Shown here piece by piece: positions 1 through 9,243 of a DNA stretch of 64,000 nucleotides (its first letter is position 1; each line of letters begins with the position of its first letter). Under the pieces are notes generated by a model. It had not been told where the DNA came from. It searched no databases and was given only the letters and a program-made list of their open reading frames with translations. Both the position numbers and the translations under genes were made by a program. Origin of the DNA: Marivita sp. (GTDB lineage: Bacteria > Pseudomonadota > Alphaproteobacteria > Rhodobacterales > Rhodobacteraceae); the NCBI RefSeq assembly GCF_020055635.1, contig NZ_JAIPUT010000012.1:28186-92185 (forward strand), written 5' to 3'.

Positions 1-1530
1 ACCCAGTTTCAGCTGGAATCGACGACAGAGGACGCCCGCAACGCGGGCAGATGGATTCAGCAGCGCCTGGACGTGTTGGAGCAGCAAAGCCTCGATGCCG
101 CCCGGACCGTGCAGGAGTTTCGCGCCGACAACAACCTGATCGAGGTGCGCGGCGATCTTCTGACCGATCAGCAGCAATCGGAAATGACCAGCAAGCTGAT
201 CGATGCGACGGCGGAGACCGCCCAGGCGAAGGCGCGGCTGGACAATTTCGAAAGCCTTCTGTCGGAAACCGACGGCGACGTGATCACCGTGTCGGCACTG
301 GAAACCGGCACCCCGTCCGGCCAGATCCTGAATTCCTTGCGGTCGGAATACCTTGAATTGACGCGCCGTCAGGAAAGCGTCGAAAGCCTTTACGGTCCGG
401 ACCATTCCCGAGCCGTCGACCTGGCCGAGCGCGCGGCGGCGCTCGAGGATGCGATCGCCGAGGAACTCAACAGCGCCATTGCGGCGATCCGCGCGGATTA
501 CGCCATCGCCCAGAGCCGCGAAGAAACCCTGCGCTCGCAAATCGAGGCGCTGAGCAGCACCGCCAATGACGAGACAGCCGACCTGGGACGCCTGCGGCAG
601 CTCGAGGCGATCTCCCAGACCTACGCTGCGGTCTATCGCGACTACCTCGAACGCTACGAACTGACGACGCAGCAACAGGGCTTCCCGATTGCCTCGGTCC
701 GTATCCTGTCGCGCGCCGAAGTCCCGAGATCCGCCTCGTCGCCGCGCAAGAAACTCATGCTGGCAACCGGCCTGACGCTTGGCGCGCTGCTTGGCATCGC
801 CATCGGCGCGATGCGGGAACTGCGCACGCAACCGCTGCGCACCGGTGAAGAGGTCCGCGAGACGCTTGGCCTGTCCTGCGCCGGTCTGGCACCGAAATAC
901 ACACGCTCTTCGTCGCGGCGGTCGAAAGAAGTTCTGGACCGGACCCTGTTCCGGGTGCGCCAGGCCGTTCTGAACAACACGTCCAAGACCAGCGGCCGCG
1001 TCGTCGGTCTTGCCCCGGCGGCGGAATTCAGGGACGCGCTGAGCATGGTGCCCCGCCTGTGCACGGTCTTGTCCATGCAGGGAGAAACCGTGCTGGTCGT
1101 AGATGTCTCTGGCAAATCGAAACGCCTGCGAAATGACGTGCGAAGGGTCTCCGGTGCCGAGTTCACGACCGGCCAGGAGATTGACCGCATGATGGCGACC
1201 GACGTGCAGGGGTCTGACGCGGCGGACGGCTCAACTGCGGCGCGTTACAAGACGATGGACGACGTGGCATCCGAATATGATTTCGTGCTCCTGCTGTTGC
1301 CCCCCCTGACGCGGACCATCGCCGTCGACCCCTTGTCGGGGATGTTCGACGTGTCGGTAATGACGATCCCGTGGGGCAAGGTTTCGTCCGAATTGATAAG
1401 CGGCGCGCTGCGCGATCACCAGGTGTTCGCGAGCCGCCTGGCAACAACGGTTCTGGAGGGCGCAAACCTGCGCAAGGCACGGCGCTACATGCGCTCCGGA
1501 GACTATGAGGAACGCATCATCCATGCTTGA
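1..1530 (+). CDS. GumC/ExoP-family exopolysaccharide chain-length protein with degenerate kinase domain (5'-partial)
   Basis: The frame is open from base 1 with no start, so the N-terminus, including the first membrane segment and most of the Wzz domain, lies outside the window. Visible in order are a long periplasmic coiled coil rich in Glu, Gln and Arg, the PRSASSPRKK stretch typical just before the second membrane helix of Wzz/GumC proteins, a hydrophobic helix (MLATGLTLGALLGIAIGA), and a cytoplasmic domain shaped like a bacterial tyrosine kinase. That last domain retains a VLVVDVSG strand but has no Walker A sequence: the expected GEGKS-type loop reads AEFRDA. It is therefore probably a non-catalytic scaffold that sets polymer length. 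It overlaps the export gene that follows, which implies translational coupling. Family assignment is secure; loss of kinase activity is inferred. Confidence 0.85.
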   Translation, partial: TQFQLESTTEDARNAGRWIQQRLDVLEQQSLDAARTVQEFRADNNLIEVRGDLLTDQQQSEMTSKLIDATAETAQAKARLDNFESLLSETDGDVITVSALETGTPSGQILNSLRSEYLELTRRQESVESLYGPDHSRAVDLAERAAALEDAIAEELNSAIAAIRADYAIAQSREETLRSQIEALSSTANDETADLGRLRQLEAISQTYAAVYRDYLERYELTTQQQGFPIASVRILSRAEVPRSASSPRKKLMLATGLTLGALLGIAIGAMRELRTQPLRTGEEVRETLGLSCAGLAPKYTRSSSRRSKEVLDRTLFRVRQAVLNNTSKTSGRVVGLAPAAEFRDALSMVPRLCTVLSMQGETVLVVDVSGKSKRLRNDVRRVSGAEFTTGQEIDRMMATDVQGSDAADGSTAARYKTMDDVASEYDFVLLLLPPLTRTIAVDPLSGMFDVSVMTIPWGKVSSELISGALRDHQVFASRLATTVLEGANLRKARRYMRSGDYEERIIHA

Positions 1531-2869
1531 GGCTTTTCCGGTGCAGGGTGTCCGAGCCCCTGCCCTCGCAATGTTCAAACCCGTCCTGATGCTGTGCAGG
1601 GCCGTCCTGCTGGTTGCGCTGACGCAGGCCGCGACGCCCGCGGTTGCGCAGGACGATCATGTCATCCAGTCGCAGGACGTGCTTCGGATCCGGGTCGGCC
1701 AGTTCGACCCGGTCAGCCAGGCTTATGTCAACTGGGACAGCGTCAGCGGGGAATACCGCGTCTCGCCCACGGGTCAGGTCACGGTTCCGATGATTGGTGC
1801 GGTGACTGCGGCGGGCACGAACCCGGCCGAGCTGTCGCAGGATCTGACGGACATGCTGAACCGCCGCCTGGGACTGGACGAAAGCGTCGATGTGATCGTC
1901 GACCTGGCATCGTTCAGAAACATCTTCGTCATCGGCGCCGTCAATGCGCCGGGGGCCTATCCCTATACGCCGGGGCTGTCGGTTCTGCAGGCGCTCAGCC
2001 TGGCAGGGGGCACCGAACGCATGGCCGGCACGTTGTTGCAGTCGCAACGCAGCGCGATCAGCACCCAGGGCCAATACCGGTTGTTGCAGATGAACCTGCT
2101 TGCAAATCTCGCGACCGAGGCACGGTTGACCGCAGAACTGAACGAAGCGGACATCGAGACCCCGCCCCGCCTCGAGGAAGCGCCGCTGGGCGAGGAACTG
2201 ATGCAGCGGGAACGCGAAATCAAGGAGGCGCGGGACACCGCCTTCCGGTCCAGCCTGGATCAGATCGAAGGCCTCGAGACGCTTTTGCAGGAACAGATCG
2301 CCCGCCAGAACGAACAGCTTGAGCTGCGCGAACGTCAGTTGACGCTTGTGCGCGAAGAATTGTCCACGGCCTCGGACCTTGTGGAGCGCGGGCTCTCCAC
2401 CGCCAGCCGCGCAAGCTCGCTCGAACGGCTTGTGGCCGATCAGGAAGTGAGGATGCTGGAACTGGAAACCTCGACGCTTCAGGCGCAACAGCGGCTGAAC
2501 GAAGCGCGGCGCGATCGTCTGAACCTGACAAATGACCGTCGACGCAACCTTGTGTCACAACTCCGGGGCACCCGCGTTACGATCGAGGAAACGCGCCTGA
2601 AGCTCGACACCCAGGCGGCTCTCTTTGCAGAGGCGATGCGGATGGGTGATGGCTATGTGATGCCCGACAGCAAGGGCCAACCCACCATCCAGATCACCCG
2701 GCGCGGGCCCGAAGGTCCCGAGGTGTTCACCGCGACCCGCGCGACGACCGTGCGACCCGACGATGTGATCGAGGTCAGCCTGCCTGACGTGGACAGTGTT
2801 CGGGTCTTCCCACTCGACACGCCGAATGACGCAGCTGAACCGCCTGGTCCGCTGACCTTGAACCAGTAG
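1505..2869 (+). CDS. Polysaccharide export protein, ExoF/Wza-like, with coiled-coil insert
   Basis: Periplasmic or outer-membrane component that would carry exopolysaccharide out of the cell together with the overlapping GumC-like protein. A signal peptide begins at Met23 (MFKPVLMLCRAVLLVALTQA, then an AVAQ cleavage site). Next comes a Poly_export domain (DVLRIRVGQFDPVSQAYVNW, VSPTGQVTVPMIG) and an SLBB domain (NIFVIGAVNAPGAYPYTPGL). A long Glu/Arg/Leu-rich coiled coil occupies roughly residues 230-385, and a short C-terminal beta region follows. This arrangement matches ExoF of rhizobial succinoglycan systems rather than classical Wza. Three starts are possible: ATG 1505 (GGAG only 3 nt away), ATG 1523, and ATG 1571 at the signal peptide. 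Ribosome-site evidence does not decide between them. Confidence 0.85.
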   Translation: MRNASSMLEAFPVQGVRAPALAMFKPVLMLCRAVLLVALTQAATPAVAQDDHVIQSQDVLRIRVGQFDPVSQAYVNWDSVSGEYRVSPTGQVTVPMIGAVTAAGTNPAELSQDLTDMLNRRLGLDESVDVIVDLASFRNIFVIGAVNAPGAYPYTPGLSVLQALSLAGGTERMAGTLLQSQRSAISTQGQYRLLQMNLLANLATEARLTAELNEADIETPPRLEEAPLGEELMQREREIKEARDTAFRSSLDQIEGLETLLQEQIARQNEQLELRERQLTLVREELSTASDLVERGLSTASRASSLERLVADQEVRMLELETSTLQAQQRLNEARRDRLNLTNDRRRNLVSQLRGTRVTIEETRLKLDTQAALFAEAMRMGDGYVMPDSKGQPTIQITRRGPEGPEVFTATRATTVRPDDVIEVSLPDVDSVRVFPLDTPNDAAEPPGPLTLNQ

Positions 2870-3207
2870 AATTAAGTCTGTGTTCCGCGCAGCCTGACAC
2901 GCGGCGCGCCCAGGGTCAGGAAGGCCCGGTGCCTCGATGAAAGCCCATAAGCGGGCGCCCTGGATAGGACCGGGCACCGACCCGCGCGGTCTGCCCCGGA
3001 GCCGTCGACCACAGTGTCACTAAGCTGTGCAAGGCGTCTGAATCCTGGCATGCGTGCGGGCGTGTTTTCTGGCCCGCACTCTCCGGCCACCAGATCGTGA
3101 CGCGGCCGATCGCCTGTTTTGGTCCCACCTCGATGGATTAGCAACACCGGTCTTGCGTCTTCGCTCTGACAGTGCAGGTCTGGCCGCACCTATTGCGGGC
3201 AACGGGC
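2870..3207. other. Intergenic region between convergent genes, no gene recognised
   Basis: About 340 bases separate the ends of the export gene (plus) and the ABC transporter gene (minus). Short open frames occur on both strands, but none has a convincing ribosome site or a recognisable protein. The sequence is GC-rich with several partial inverted repeats that could fold. I do not see a clear T-tailed terminator. Confidence 0.5.
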
Positions 3208-5013
3208 CTAGCCGGTCGCCTCGTGCAGCGCGCGGAAGGATCGGTTCTTCGCAACCAGCCCGTCATAGCCGTCCGCCGCGGCCAGTGTGCCGTGTTCCAG
3301 CAGAAAGATCTTGTCACAGTTGCGCACCGTGCTCAGGCGATGGGCGATCATGATGATCGTCTTTTCTCCGCTCAGCCGGGCGATGGCGTTCATCACCGAC
3401 CGTTCGGTCAGATTGTCCAGAGCGCTGGTCGCCTCGTCGAAAATCAGTACGTCCGGATTGGAATAAAGCGCACGCGCAATGCCGATCCGTTGGCGCTGGC
3501 CGCCCGACAGGCGTGTTCCTCTCTCGCCCACCATCGTGTCATAGCCCTGCGGCAGCTGTTCGGTCACGAACTCATGCAGCTCGGCGATGCGCGCCGCGGT
3601 CTTGACGGCCTCCATGTCGATCTCGTCTCCGATCTTGCCGAAGGCGATATTGGCCGCGACGCTGTCATCGGTCAGAAAGATGTCCTGCGGGACATATCCG
3701 ACCGATTTCTGCCAGGCGCGCACATTGTCGTCGTCGATCACCTGCCCGTCGACCTTCATCGCGCCGCCCTGCGGCGACAACAGGCCAAGGATGATGTCGA
3801 CCATCGTCGTCTTGCCGGCCCCGGTCGAACCGACGATGCCGACGGTCGTGTTGGCGTCGATGGTCAAGGACAGATCGCGCAATGCGGGTCTTTCGGCGCT
3901 GGGAAACGCGAATTCGACATTTTCAAGCTCCAGCTTGCGGTTCAGGAGGATCGGCGCGAGATCGCCACCGCGGGTCGTGTCGAATCCCGTCGATTGCATC
4001 AGTTCGGCATGCATCTGGTCCAAAGCGGCTTCGCCGAAGCGAATGGTCGACAGGGCGCCGAACAATTGCTGGATCGTCGGAAACATCCGCGCCGCGGCAA
4101 AGGCATAGACGCCGAGCAGCGGGATGATGCCGGACACGTCCCCGTCGCGCGTCGCCAGCAGCCAGAGCACGAACAGGATCATGCCGCCGAAAGCGATGAC
4201 CTCCAGCAGGTTGCGCGGCATTTCACTGATCACCGACAGCGAGGCCTGGTTGCGCGCCAGGCGGCTTGCAGGTTCCTTGAAACGCTCGATGTAATTGTGT
4301 TCAAGGTTCAGCAGCTTGACGTTCTTGATCCCGCCCATCGCCTCTTGCATGACCTGGAAACGGGCCCGGTTCGAGGCGACGCGCTCTTCGCCCATCCGGG
4401 TCAGGCGCGTGCGCACGAAAAGATAGATCAGCCCGTAGCTGCCGCCGAACAGCACGGCAGCCGCGAGGGCGGCCCGAGGCTCGATCACGAAGAGGAAGAT
4501 CACCAGGAAGACGATGACGATCGCATTGGCGATCAGCCGCAGCGAGGCCGCGATGGGTCCGTTCACCACCTGCGCCACCTCGGACAGGATCGATTTGCCA
4601 AGGTCCGAGGTGTGCCGCGTCAGGAACCAGACATAGGGCTGGCTCAGGTAATGCTCCATCAGGCGCATCGCGAGGCTGAGCACCCGCATCCGCACGAAAT
4701 AGGTCAGCAAATAGAAGGTCCCGGCGCGAAAAAGGGTCGTTCCCAGCACGAAGAGAAACATCGCGCCCGCCAGCAGGATCAGGAACCCCTGAACGGTTTC
4801 GGCGCCGGAAAACTGGTACAGCGAGTTGAGAAACGAGTTCGTCTCGACCGCCTCCGGGTTCGACACGACCGCGAGGAACGGAAGGATCGACGCGACACCC
4901 AGCACGTCGACGATCCCCATCACGAAGGTGAGGGCGATCAGCCAGTAGAATTGCTTGCGCTCGCGCGGATCAAGCAATTCGAAGATTTTTCTGAAAGTCT
5001 TGCGCAAGGACAT
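3208..5013 (-). CDS. ABC transporter, fused permease-ATPase (PglK/MsbA-type lipid-linked glycan flippase)
   Basis: A half-transporter with six predicted membrane helices in residues 20-310 and an ATPase domain after residue 360. The nucleotide-binding motifs are complete: Walker A GSTGAGKTT (395-403), signature LSGGQRQR, Walker B VLIFDEATSALD and the H-loop in IAHRLSTV. The opening MSLRKTFRKIFELLDPRERK resembles PglK-type oligosaccharide flippases. Together with the surrounding glycosyltransferase and ExoY genes, this suggests it flips a lipid-linked repeat unit across the inner membrane in place of a Wzx protein. The open frame extends 27 codons further upstream, but the ATG at 5013 gives the family-like N-terminus. 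Substrate is inferred from context only. Confidence 0.82.
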   Translation of the reverse strand: MSLRKTFRKIFELLDPRERKQFYWLIALTFVMGIVDVLGVASILPFLAVVSNPEAVETNSFLNSLYQFSGAETVQGFLILLAGAMFLFVLGTTLFRAGTFYLLTYFVRMRVLSLAMRLMEHYLSQPYVWFLTRHTSDLGKSILSEVAQVVNGPIAASLRLIANAIVIVFLVIFLFVIEPRAALAAAVLFGGSYGLIYLFVRTRLTRMGEERVASNRARFQVMQEAMGGIKNVKLLNLEHNYIERFKEPASRLARNQASLSVISEMPRNLLEVIAFGGMILFVLWLLATRDGDVSGIIPLLGVYAFAAARMFPTIQQLFGALSTIRFGEAALDQMHAELMQSTGFDTTRGGDLAPILLNRKLELENVEFAFPSAERPALRDLSLTIDANTTVGIVGSTGAGKTTMVDIILGLLSPQGGAMKVDGQVIDDDNVRAWQKSVGYVPQDIFLTDDSVAANIAFGKIGDEIDMEAVKTAARIAELHEFVTEQLPQGYDTMVGERGTRLSGGQRQRIGIARALYSNPDVLIFDEATSALDNLTERSVMNAIARLSGEKTIIMIAHRLSTVRNCDKIFLLEHGTLAAADGYDGLVAKNRSFRALHEATG

Positions 5014-5123
5014 TCGCGATTTTCTGTTGTGAGTTCCTGCGACCCAACCCGACATGGCGGCGATGGTTCCGAGCCGTTGGAAAAACATGAACAAATGCAG
5101 GGTTCGCGCGTTGCCGGTCAGAC

Positions 5124-6041
5124 GTGACCTTCAGGACAGACCCCGTGGACCGCCCGCTTCATATCGACATCGGCATCTGCACGTTCCGGCGCGACAGCGT
5201 GGCCGACACCATCAGAAGCGTCGATGCCCAGCACTTGCCACCCGATGTCACGCTGCGCATTCTGGTGGCAGACAACGATCACGCGCCGTCGGCACGGGAC
5301 AGGATCCTGGCCTGCGCCGGACACGCGCGGTGGCCTGTCGAATATATCCACGCGCCCGCCGGCAACATCTCGATCGCGCGCAACGCCTGTCTCGACCATG
5401 CCGATGCCGATTGGCTTGGCTTTATCGACGATGACGAAGTGGCCCGCCCCGACTGGATTGCACAGGCGCTGCACACCGCCGCCATGGAAGACGCGCAGGT
5501 CGTCTTCGGGCCGGCGCTTGCGCGCTATCCCGAACAGACGCCGCGCTGGATCCGCGACAATGATTTTCACAGCAATCGCGCAAAGCTGCGCCACGGCAAG
5601 GTCGAGACCGGGCATACCAGCAACGTGCTGATGCGGTTCAACGGGACTCTGGCGCGAAACCAGCGCTTCGATCTCGATCTTGGCCAGAGCGGCGGCGAGG
5701 ATACCGATTTCTTCTTTCGCCTGTCAGAATCCGGGATGACGCTGGCAATATCGGAGAAGGCAATCGTCGAAGAGGTCGTCGAACCCAAACGCCTGCGCCT
5801 GCCCTGGCTGATCGAACGGCGTTTCGCGGAAGGCGCGCATTACGGCGCGTCGGCACCGGGAAGCCGGGCCATGCGGCTTGGCGCGAGCCTTGCCAAGGTC
5901 GGTTACTGCGGGGTGCGGACCGTGGGGTCGCCCGCCGACCGGACAGCGGCGGCCTTCTGGTTCCTGCGGGCCGTCTTTCACTGCGGGGTCTCTGCGGGCA
6001 GCCTTGGGCGCACACGCCGCGCAGCCTATGGCAAGGACTGA
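5124..6041 (+). CDS. GT2 glycosyltransferase, ExoM-like
   Basis: The 305-residue protein starts with the GT-A nucleotide-sugar fold (HIDIGICTFRRDSVADTIRS). It carries the acidic metal and sugar-nucleotide motif FIDDDE near residue 100 and a second acidic GGEDTDFFFRL motif near 190. The HIDIGICTFRR opening is close to what I recall for ExoM of succinoglycan assembly, which adds glucose to a lipid-linked intermediate on the cytoplasmic face. It ends one base before the convergent glycosyltransferase gene that follows. Donor and acceptor cannot be read from sequence. Confidence 0.82.
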   Translation: MTFRTDPVDRPLHIDIGICTFRRDSVADTIRSVDAQHLPPDVTLRILVADNDHAPSARDRILACAGHARWPVEYIHAPAGNISIARNACLDHADADWLGFIDDDEVARPDWIAQALHTAAMEDAQVVFGPALARYPEQTPRWIRDNDFHSNRAKLRHGKVETGHTSNVLMRFNGTLARNQRFDLDLGQSGGEDTDFFFRLSESGMTLAISEKAIVEEVVEPKRLRLPWLIERRFAEGAHYGASAPGSRAMRLGASLAKVGYCGVRTVGSPADRTAAAFWFLRAVFHCGVSAGSLGRTRRAAYGKD

Positions 6042-6042
6042 T

Positions 6043-6978
6043 TCACAAGCGCTTTCGCAAGGCTTCGACAAGCTGTCTTCCAACCCGTGACATGGCCTGC
6101 GGCCGGTGCAGAACCGCACGCGCGGCATTGCACATGTTCCCGGCCTTCAAGGCCCGCATGACGGTCTCGGCGGCCAGCAGATCCTGTGTGTCGCCCTGCC
6201 TGCGCCGCAACAGGTCGCCCAAGGATCCTGCACTGTCCGCGCGATCGGCAAGCCTGGCATCGGCATCGGCAAGTGCCGCCAGGTGCGACAGGTCCGCCCG
6301 GTGCGAGATCGACCCGCTGCGCCGCGTGTAGCGATACAGCGGCTCCGGCGAAAACCAGACCCGCGCCCCGGCAAGGAAACACGCCATGATGACGTGGAAA
6401 TCTTCGCCGTTGCGCAGCGTCGGATCGTAGCGGATCCCATGCGTTTCGAGAAAGGACCGGCGAAACACCGGTTTGAGATAGCCGTAGGTATGCGACCCGA
6501 CAGAGGACAGGTTACGCTCGACAAACGCCTCGACGCTCAGCGCCTCTGGTGCGCGGGGCGTCGGGATGAACCGATCCCCCAGCGCGACGCCCCCCTCGTC
6601 CACCTCCTGAAGGTTTCCCAGAACCACGTCCGCGCCCTCTGCATCGGCCAGTGCGATGAGGCGGGACGACCGTTCCGGCGCGAACGCGTCATCCGCGTCC
6701 AGAACCGCAACCCAGTCGCCGCGCGCATGGTCAAGCGCCGCGTTGCGCGCCACCGCGGGCCCGCCATTGGTGGCGTTTCGAAAGGTCCGAACCCGCGGGT
6801 CCCGGCTTTCCAGTCGCCGGGCAACCTCGTGGGTGGCGTCGGGCGACCGGTCGTCGACCACCAGCACCTCCACATCGACGCCCACTTGCGACACGGCGCT
6901 GTTCACCGACGCGCCCAGAGTGAACTCTGCGCAATAGGCCGCAATGATGACGGACAGGTCGGGCTGCCCCGAGGTCAT
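6043..6978 (-). CDS. GT2 glycosyltransferase (ExoO-like)
   Basis: A 311-residue family 2 glycosyltransferase. The N-terminus reads PDLSVIIAAYCAEFTLGASV, followed by the nucleotide-binding VLVVDDRSPDAT and the DXD-type metal site WVAVLDADDAF near residue 100. A later NGEDFHVIMACFLAG segment holds the likely catalytic acid. It is the third gene of a minus-strand run that starts with the lasso-associated nucleotidyltransferase at 9243, with gaps of about 60 bases between genes. It could therefore act on either the exopolysaccharide or the lasso product. Resemblance to ExoO is from memory and not decisive. Confidence 0.8.
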   Translation of the reverse strand: MTSGQPDLSVIIAAYCAEFTLGASVNSAVSQVGVDVEVLVVDDRSPDATHEVARRLESRDPRVRTFRNATNGGPAVARNAALDHARGDWVAVLDADDAFAPERSSRLIALADAEGADVVLGNLQEVDEGGVALGDRFIPTPRAPEALSVEAFVERNLSSVGSHTYGYLKPVFRRSFLETHGIRYDPTLRNGEDFHVIMACFLAGARVWFSPEPLYRYTRRSGSISHRADLSHLAALADADARLADRADSAGSLGDLLRRRQGDTQDLLAAETVMRALKAGNMCNAARAVLHRPQAMSRVGRQLVEALRKRL

Positions 6979-7042
6979 GACAGTCGCCGATTTTCAGGCA
7001 AGCGCGCCCGCACCGCACCGGTGTGTCGCCGCGAGTCCGGCA

Positions 7043-8062
7043 TCAGGCAGAGGCCCCCATATCGGTCCAGTGTGACAGCAGGCGCTTGAGTTCGAGCGTT
7101 CGGACGAAATTTCGTTTCGGGCACCAGTCAAGCTGCACCTTCAGGCTTTTCCGGAACCGTGACGCGACGTGGTCGAAGGCCTCGCGGGGTTCCCGGTGTC
7201 GCGCGATCTTCATGATGCGCGCGGCTCCGTCGAAGGCCCGGCGCAAGGTGGCGCGGTCCAGCAGGTGCTGGCCCTGGTAAAGGTCGACCACGGCGGCGGC
7301 ATCATGGGTCTCGGGGGCGTCCTCGAGATAGGCAAGCTGCATCCGGGTCGGCACGCTCAGGCTGAGCCTGCGTCCCTCCGGCCCACGTTTCTTCATGATG
7401 GAGGCACCATGGATGCGGTAATCGACGAGCAGATCGGGAAGGTTGTCGATCCGTCCTCCGGCCATGATCAGGCGCGCCCAGAGGTCGCTGTCCTGCGCGG
7501 TCCAGTATCGCCGGTCATATCCGCCTATTCCGGTGAGGGCATCGGCGCGGATCATCGCGCCCGGATGCAGCAACGAGCTTTGAAACAGCGATACGAAGGC
7601 AATCTTGTCGGACCCCGTCACCGGCACCCGCTGGCCGATCACCTTCCCCGTCTCGTCAATCTTGCGGAAACCGCAGGACAGGGCGGCCAGCTTTGCATCC
7701 GACCGCATGCGATCATGCTGCACCTGCAGGCGGTCGGGGTGATAAAGGTCATCCGCGTCCGCGCGGGCAATCAGATTTCCCCGGCAATATTGCAATCCCG
7801 TGTTCAGGGCATGCGCAAGCCCGTCCGCCTGGGCATCGTCAAGGCGCAACACCGTCAATCGCGGATCCTGCTTCGCCCAGTCGCGCAGGATTTGCGGCGT
7901 GCTGTCCGAGCTGGCATCATCCACCACCACGAATTCGACCGCCGAAGCGGTCTGTGCCCGCAGGCTGTCGATGGTGGCCTGCAGAAAGGGCGCGCCATCC
8001 CTGACAGACATCAGGACGCTGATTTCCGGCTTGTCCGGAGCGCGGGATGGACGGTTCGGCAT
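7043..8062 (-). CDS. GT2 glycosyltransferase
   Basis: A 339-residue GT-A fold enzyme. The N-terminal strand reads ISVLMSVRDGAPFLQATIDS, the nucleotide-sugar site is EFVVVDDASSDSTPQIL, and the metal-binding motif is IARADADDLYHPDRL near residue 110. A WTAQDSDLWARLI segment probably carries the base. The basic C-terminal region, without membrane helices, suggests a peripheral membrane enzyme. It sits between the nucleotidyltransferase and another GT2 gene on the same strand with gaps of about 60 nt, consistent with one operon. Substrates are unknown. Confidence 0.8.
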   Translation of the reverse strand: MPNRPSRAPDKPEISVLMSVRDGAPFLQATIDSLRAQTASAVEFVVVDDASSDSTPQILRDWAKQDPRLTVLRLDDAQADGLAHALNTGLQYCRGNLIARADADDLYHPDRLQVQHDRMRSDAKLAALSCGFRKIDETGKVIGQRVPVTGSDKIAFVSLFQSSLLHPGAMIRADALTGIGGYDRRYWTAQDSDLWARLIMAGGRIDNLPDLLVDYRIHGASIMKKRGPEGRRLSLSVPTRMQLAYLEDAPETHDAAAVVDLYQGQHLLDRATLRRAFDGAARIMKIARHREPREAFDHVASRFRKSLKVQLDWCPKRNFVRTLELKRLLSHWTDMGASA

Positions 8063-8124
8063 GTGGACGTGACCTCGGTCGCAAGAAAATTACCCCTCTC
8101 GTGACTGGAACGTTGCACCGGCTG

Positions 8125-9243
8125 TCAGGTTCCGACGGCCGCCTTGTGCTCCTGGTCGAAATGCCGTGTCAGTTCCGAGGCCCCGTACCAAAGCGACTGC
8201 GACACCATCCGCCCGACATGTCGTTCACAGGCATCAACCAGGATATCCCGCCGACGTGGCAGAGCCGACTGCGCTGGAGATTCCAGAAGCGTCAGAAGCA
8301 GATCGGCGTCACTGACACCCGGCATGACCTTTGCCAGCCGGGCTTCCATGTCGCTGTAATTATGCGGAAACAGCGCGTGCAGGATGCGCAGCGCGATCAG
8401 AGCCGTTCCGGTCAGGCGCTGTTCCGCCGCGACCTCCAGGAAGGCCGCCACGCGCGCGGTCTGACCATGCCCGAGAAGCTGCGACAGGTCCCAGGCATGG
8501 GTGATCATCTTCGACTTCGACACCAGCCCCTTGATCAGGTTCATCGCCGGCACCAGCGGCAACAAGCGTCGCGGAACGACCTGCCAGTGCTGGCCGCGAT
8601 GGCTGATTACCGCGTCAGGATCGAAAAACGCGCCCAGGTTCGCCGGTCCGGGTGTGCCCGGCTGCTGAAGCCCGTTGTGCAGGTCGATTGCCCGGTAGTC
8701 GCCGGTGTCCGGGTACAGGTGCCGTTCCCCGAGAAAGGTCTCCCACCAGAGCGACCGCTCGAACTTGGGGTTGAACCCGATTGACCCAAGCAGGTCGACC
8801 ACCGCCCGAAAGCTTTTCCTGGGAACCAGAAGGTCAATGTCGCCGCTCGGGCGCAGGAAGAAATCGCGGTAAATCTGATGCTGTTGGTGGATGCCCTTGA
8901 AGAACACGTAGCGATGCCCGCTGTCCTCCAGCGCCCGTGCGACGAGGGTCGATTGATCCACCAGAACCGCGTTGATTTTCATGATCTTGGACTGCCAGCG
9001 CAGGGTCTTCCCTTCCAGCCAGAGCCGATCCTGCCCCTCGAGAACCGGTGCCAGTCCGGAGGCGAAATGGGTCAACATCCAGTTGCTCCGCGCCAGCACT
9101 CCGGCGCCGATCACATCCTCGCGTCGGACGTCAAGAAATCTCGGCGGTTTTACGCCGGCGGCCAATCGAAGGCCGACCAGGAAAAGCTGTTCGCGTGGCT
9201 CCAAGCCATGAATTTCCGAGTTGCTGAGCTCCACTTGCATCAT
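8125..9243 (-). CDS. Lasso-cluster nucleotidyltransferase family protein (PsmN-like, NTP_transf_5)
   Basis: A 372-residue protein of the nucleotidyltransferase family often found beside lasso peptide genes. The fold signature is visible: FFKGIHQQHQIYRDFFLRPS followed by GDIDLLV with Asp135 and Asp137 as the likely metal ligands. Related PsmN from the pseudomycoidin cluster has been reported to attach a sugar to a phosphate placed on the lasso peptide. Here a matching kinase lies in the divergent operon. GAGG sits 5 nt before the ATG. The gene is divergent from the precursor gene across a 194-base region and is followed on its own strand by two glycosyltransferase genes. Assignment to the family is firm; its chemistry here is inferred. 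Confidence 0.8.
   Translation of the reverse strand: MMQVELSNSEIHGLEPREQLFLVGLRLAAGVKPPRFLDVRREDVIGAGVLARSNWMLTHFASGLAPVLEGQDRLWLEGKTLRWQSKIMKINAVLVDQSTLVARALEDSGHRYVFFKGIHQQHQIYRDFFLRPSGDIDLLVPRKSFRAVVDLLGSIGFNPKFERSLWWETFLGERHLYPDTGDYRAIDLHNGLQQPGTPGPANLGAFFDPDAVISHRGQHWQVVPRRLLPLVPAMNLIKGLVSKSKMITHAWDLSQLLGHGQTARVAAFLEVAAEQRLTGTALIALRILHALFPHNYSDMEARLAKVMPGVSDADLLLTLLESPAQSALPRRRDILVDACERHVGRMVSQSLWYGASELTRHFDQEHKAAVGT

Noticed and set aside
3172..5127. Long plus-strand open frame of 651 codons
   Set aside because: It is antisense to the ABC flippase, whose ATPase motifs are complete. The plus frame has no recognisable domain and the His/Gln/Arg-rich composition of a shadow frame.
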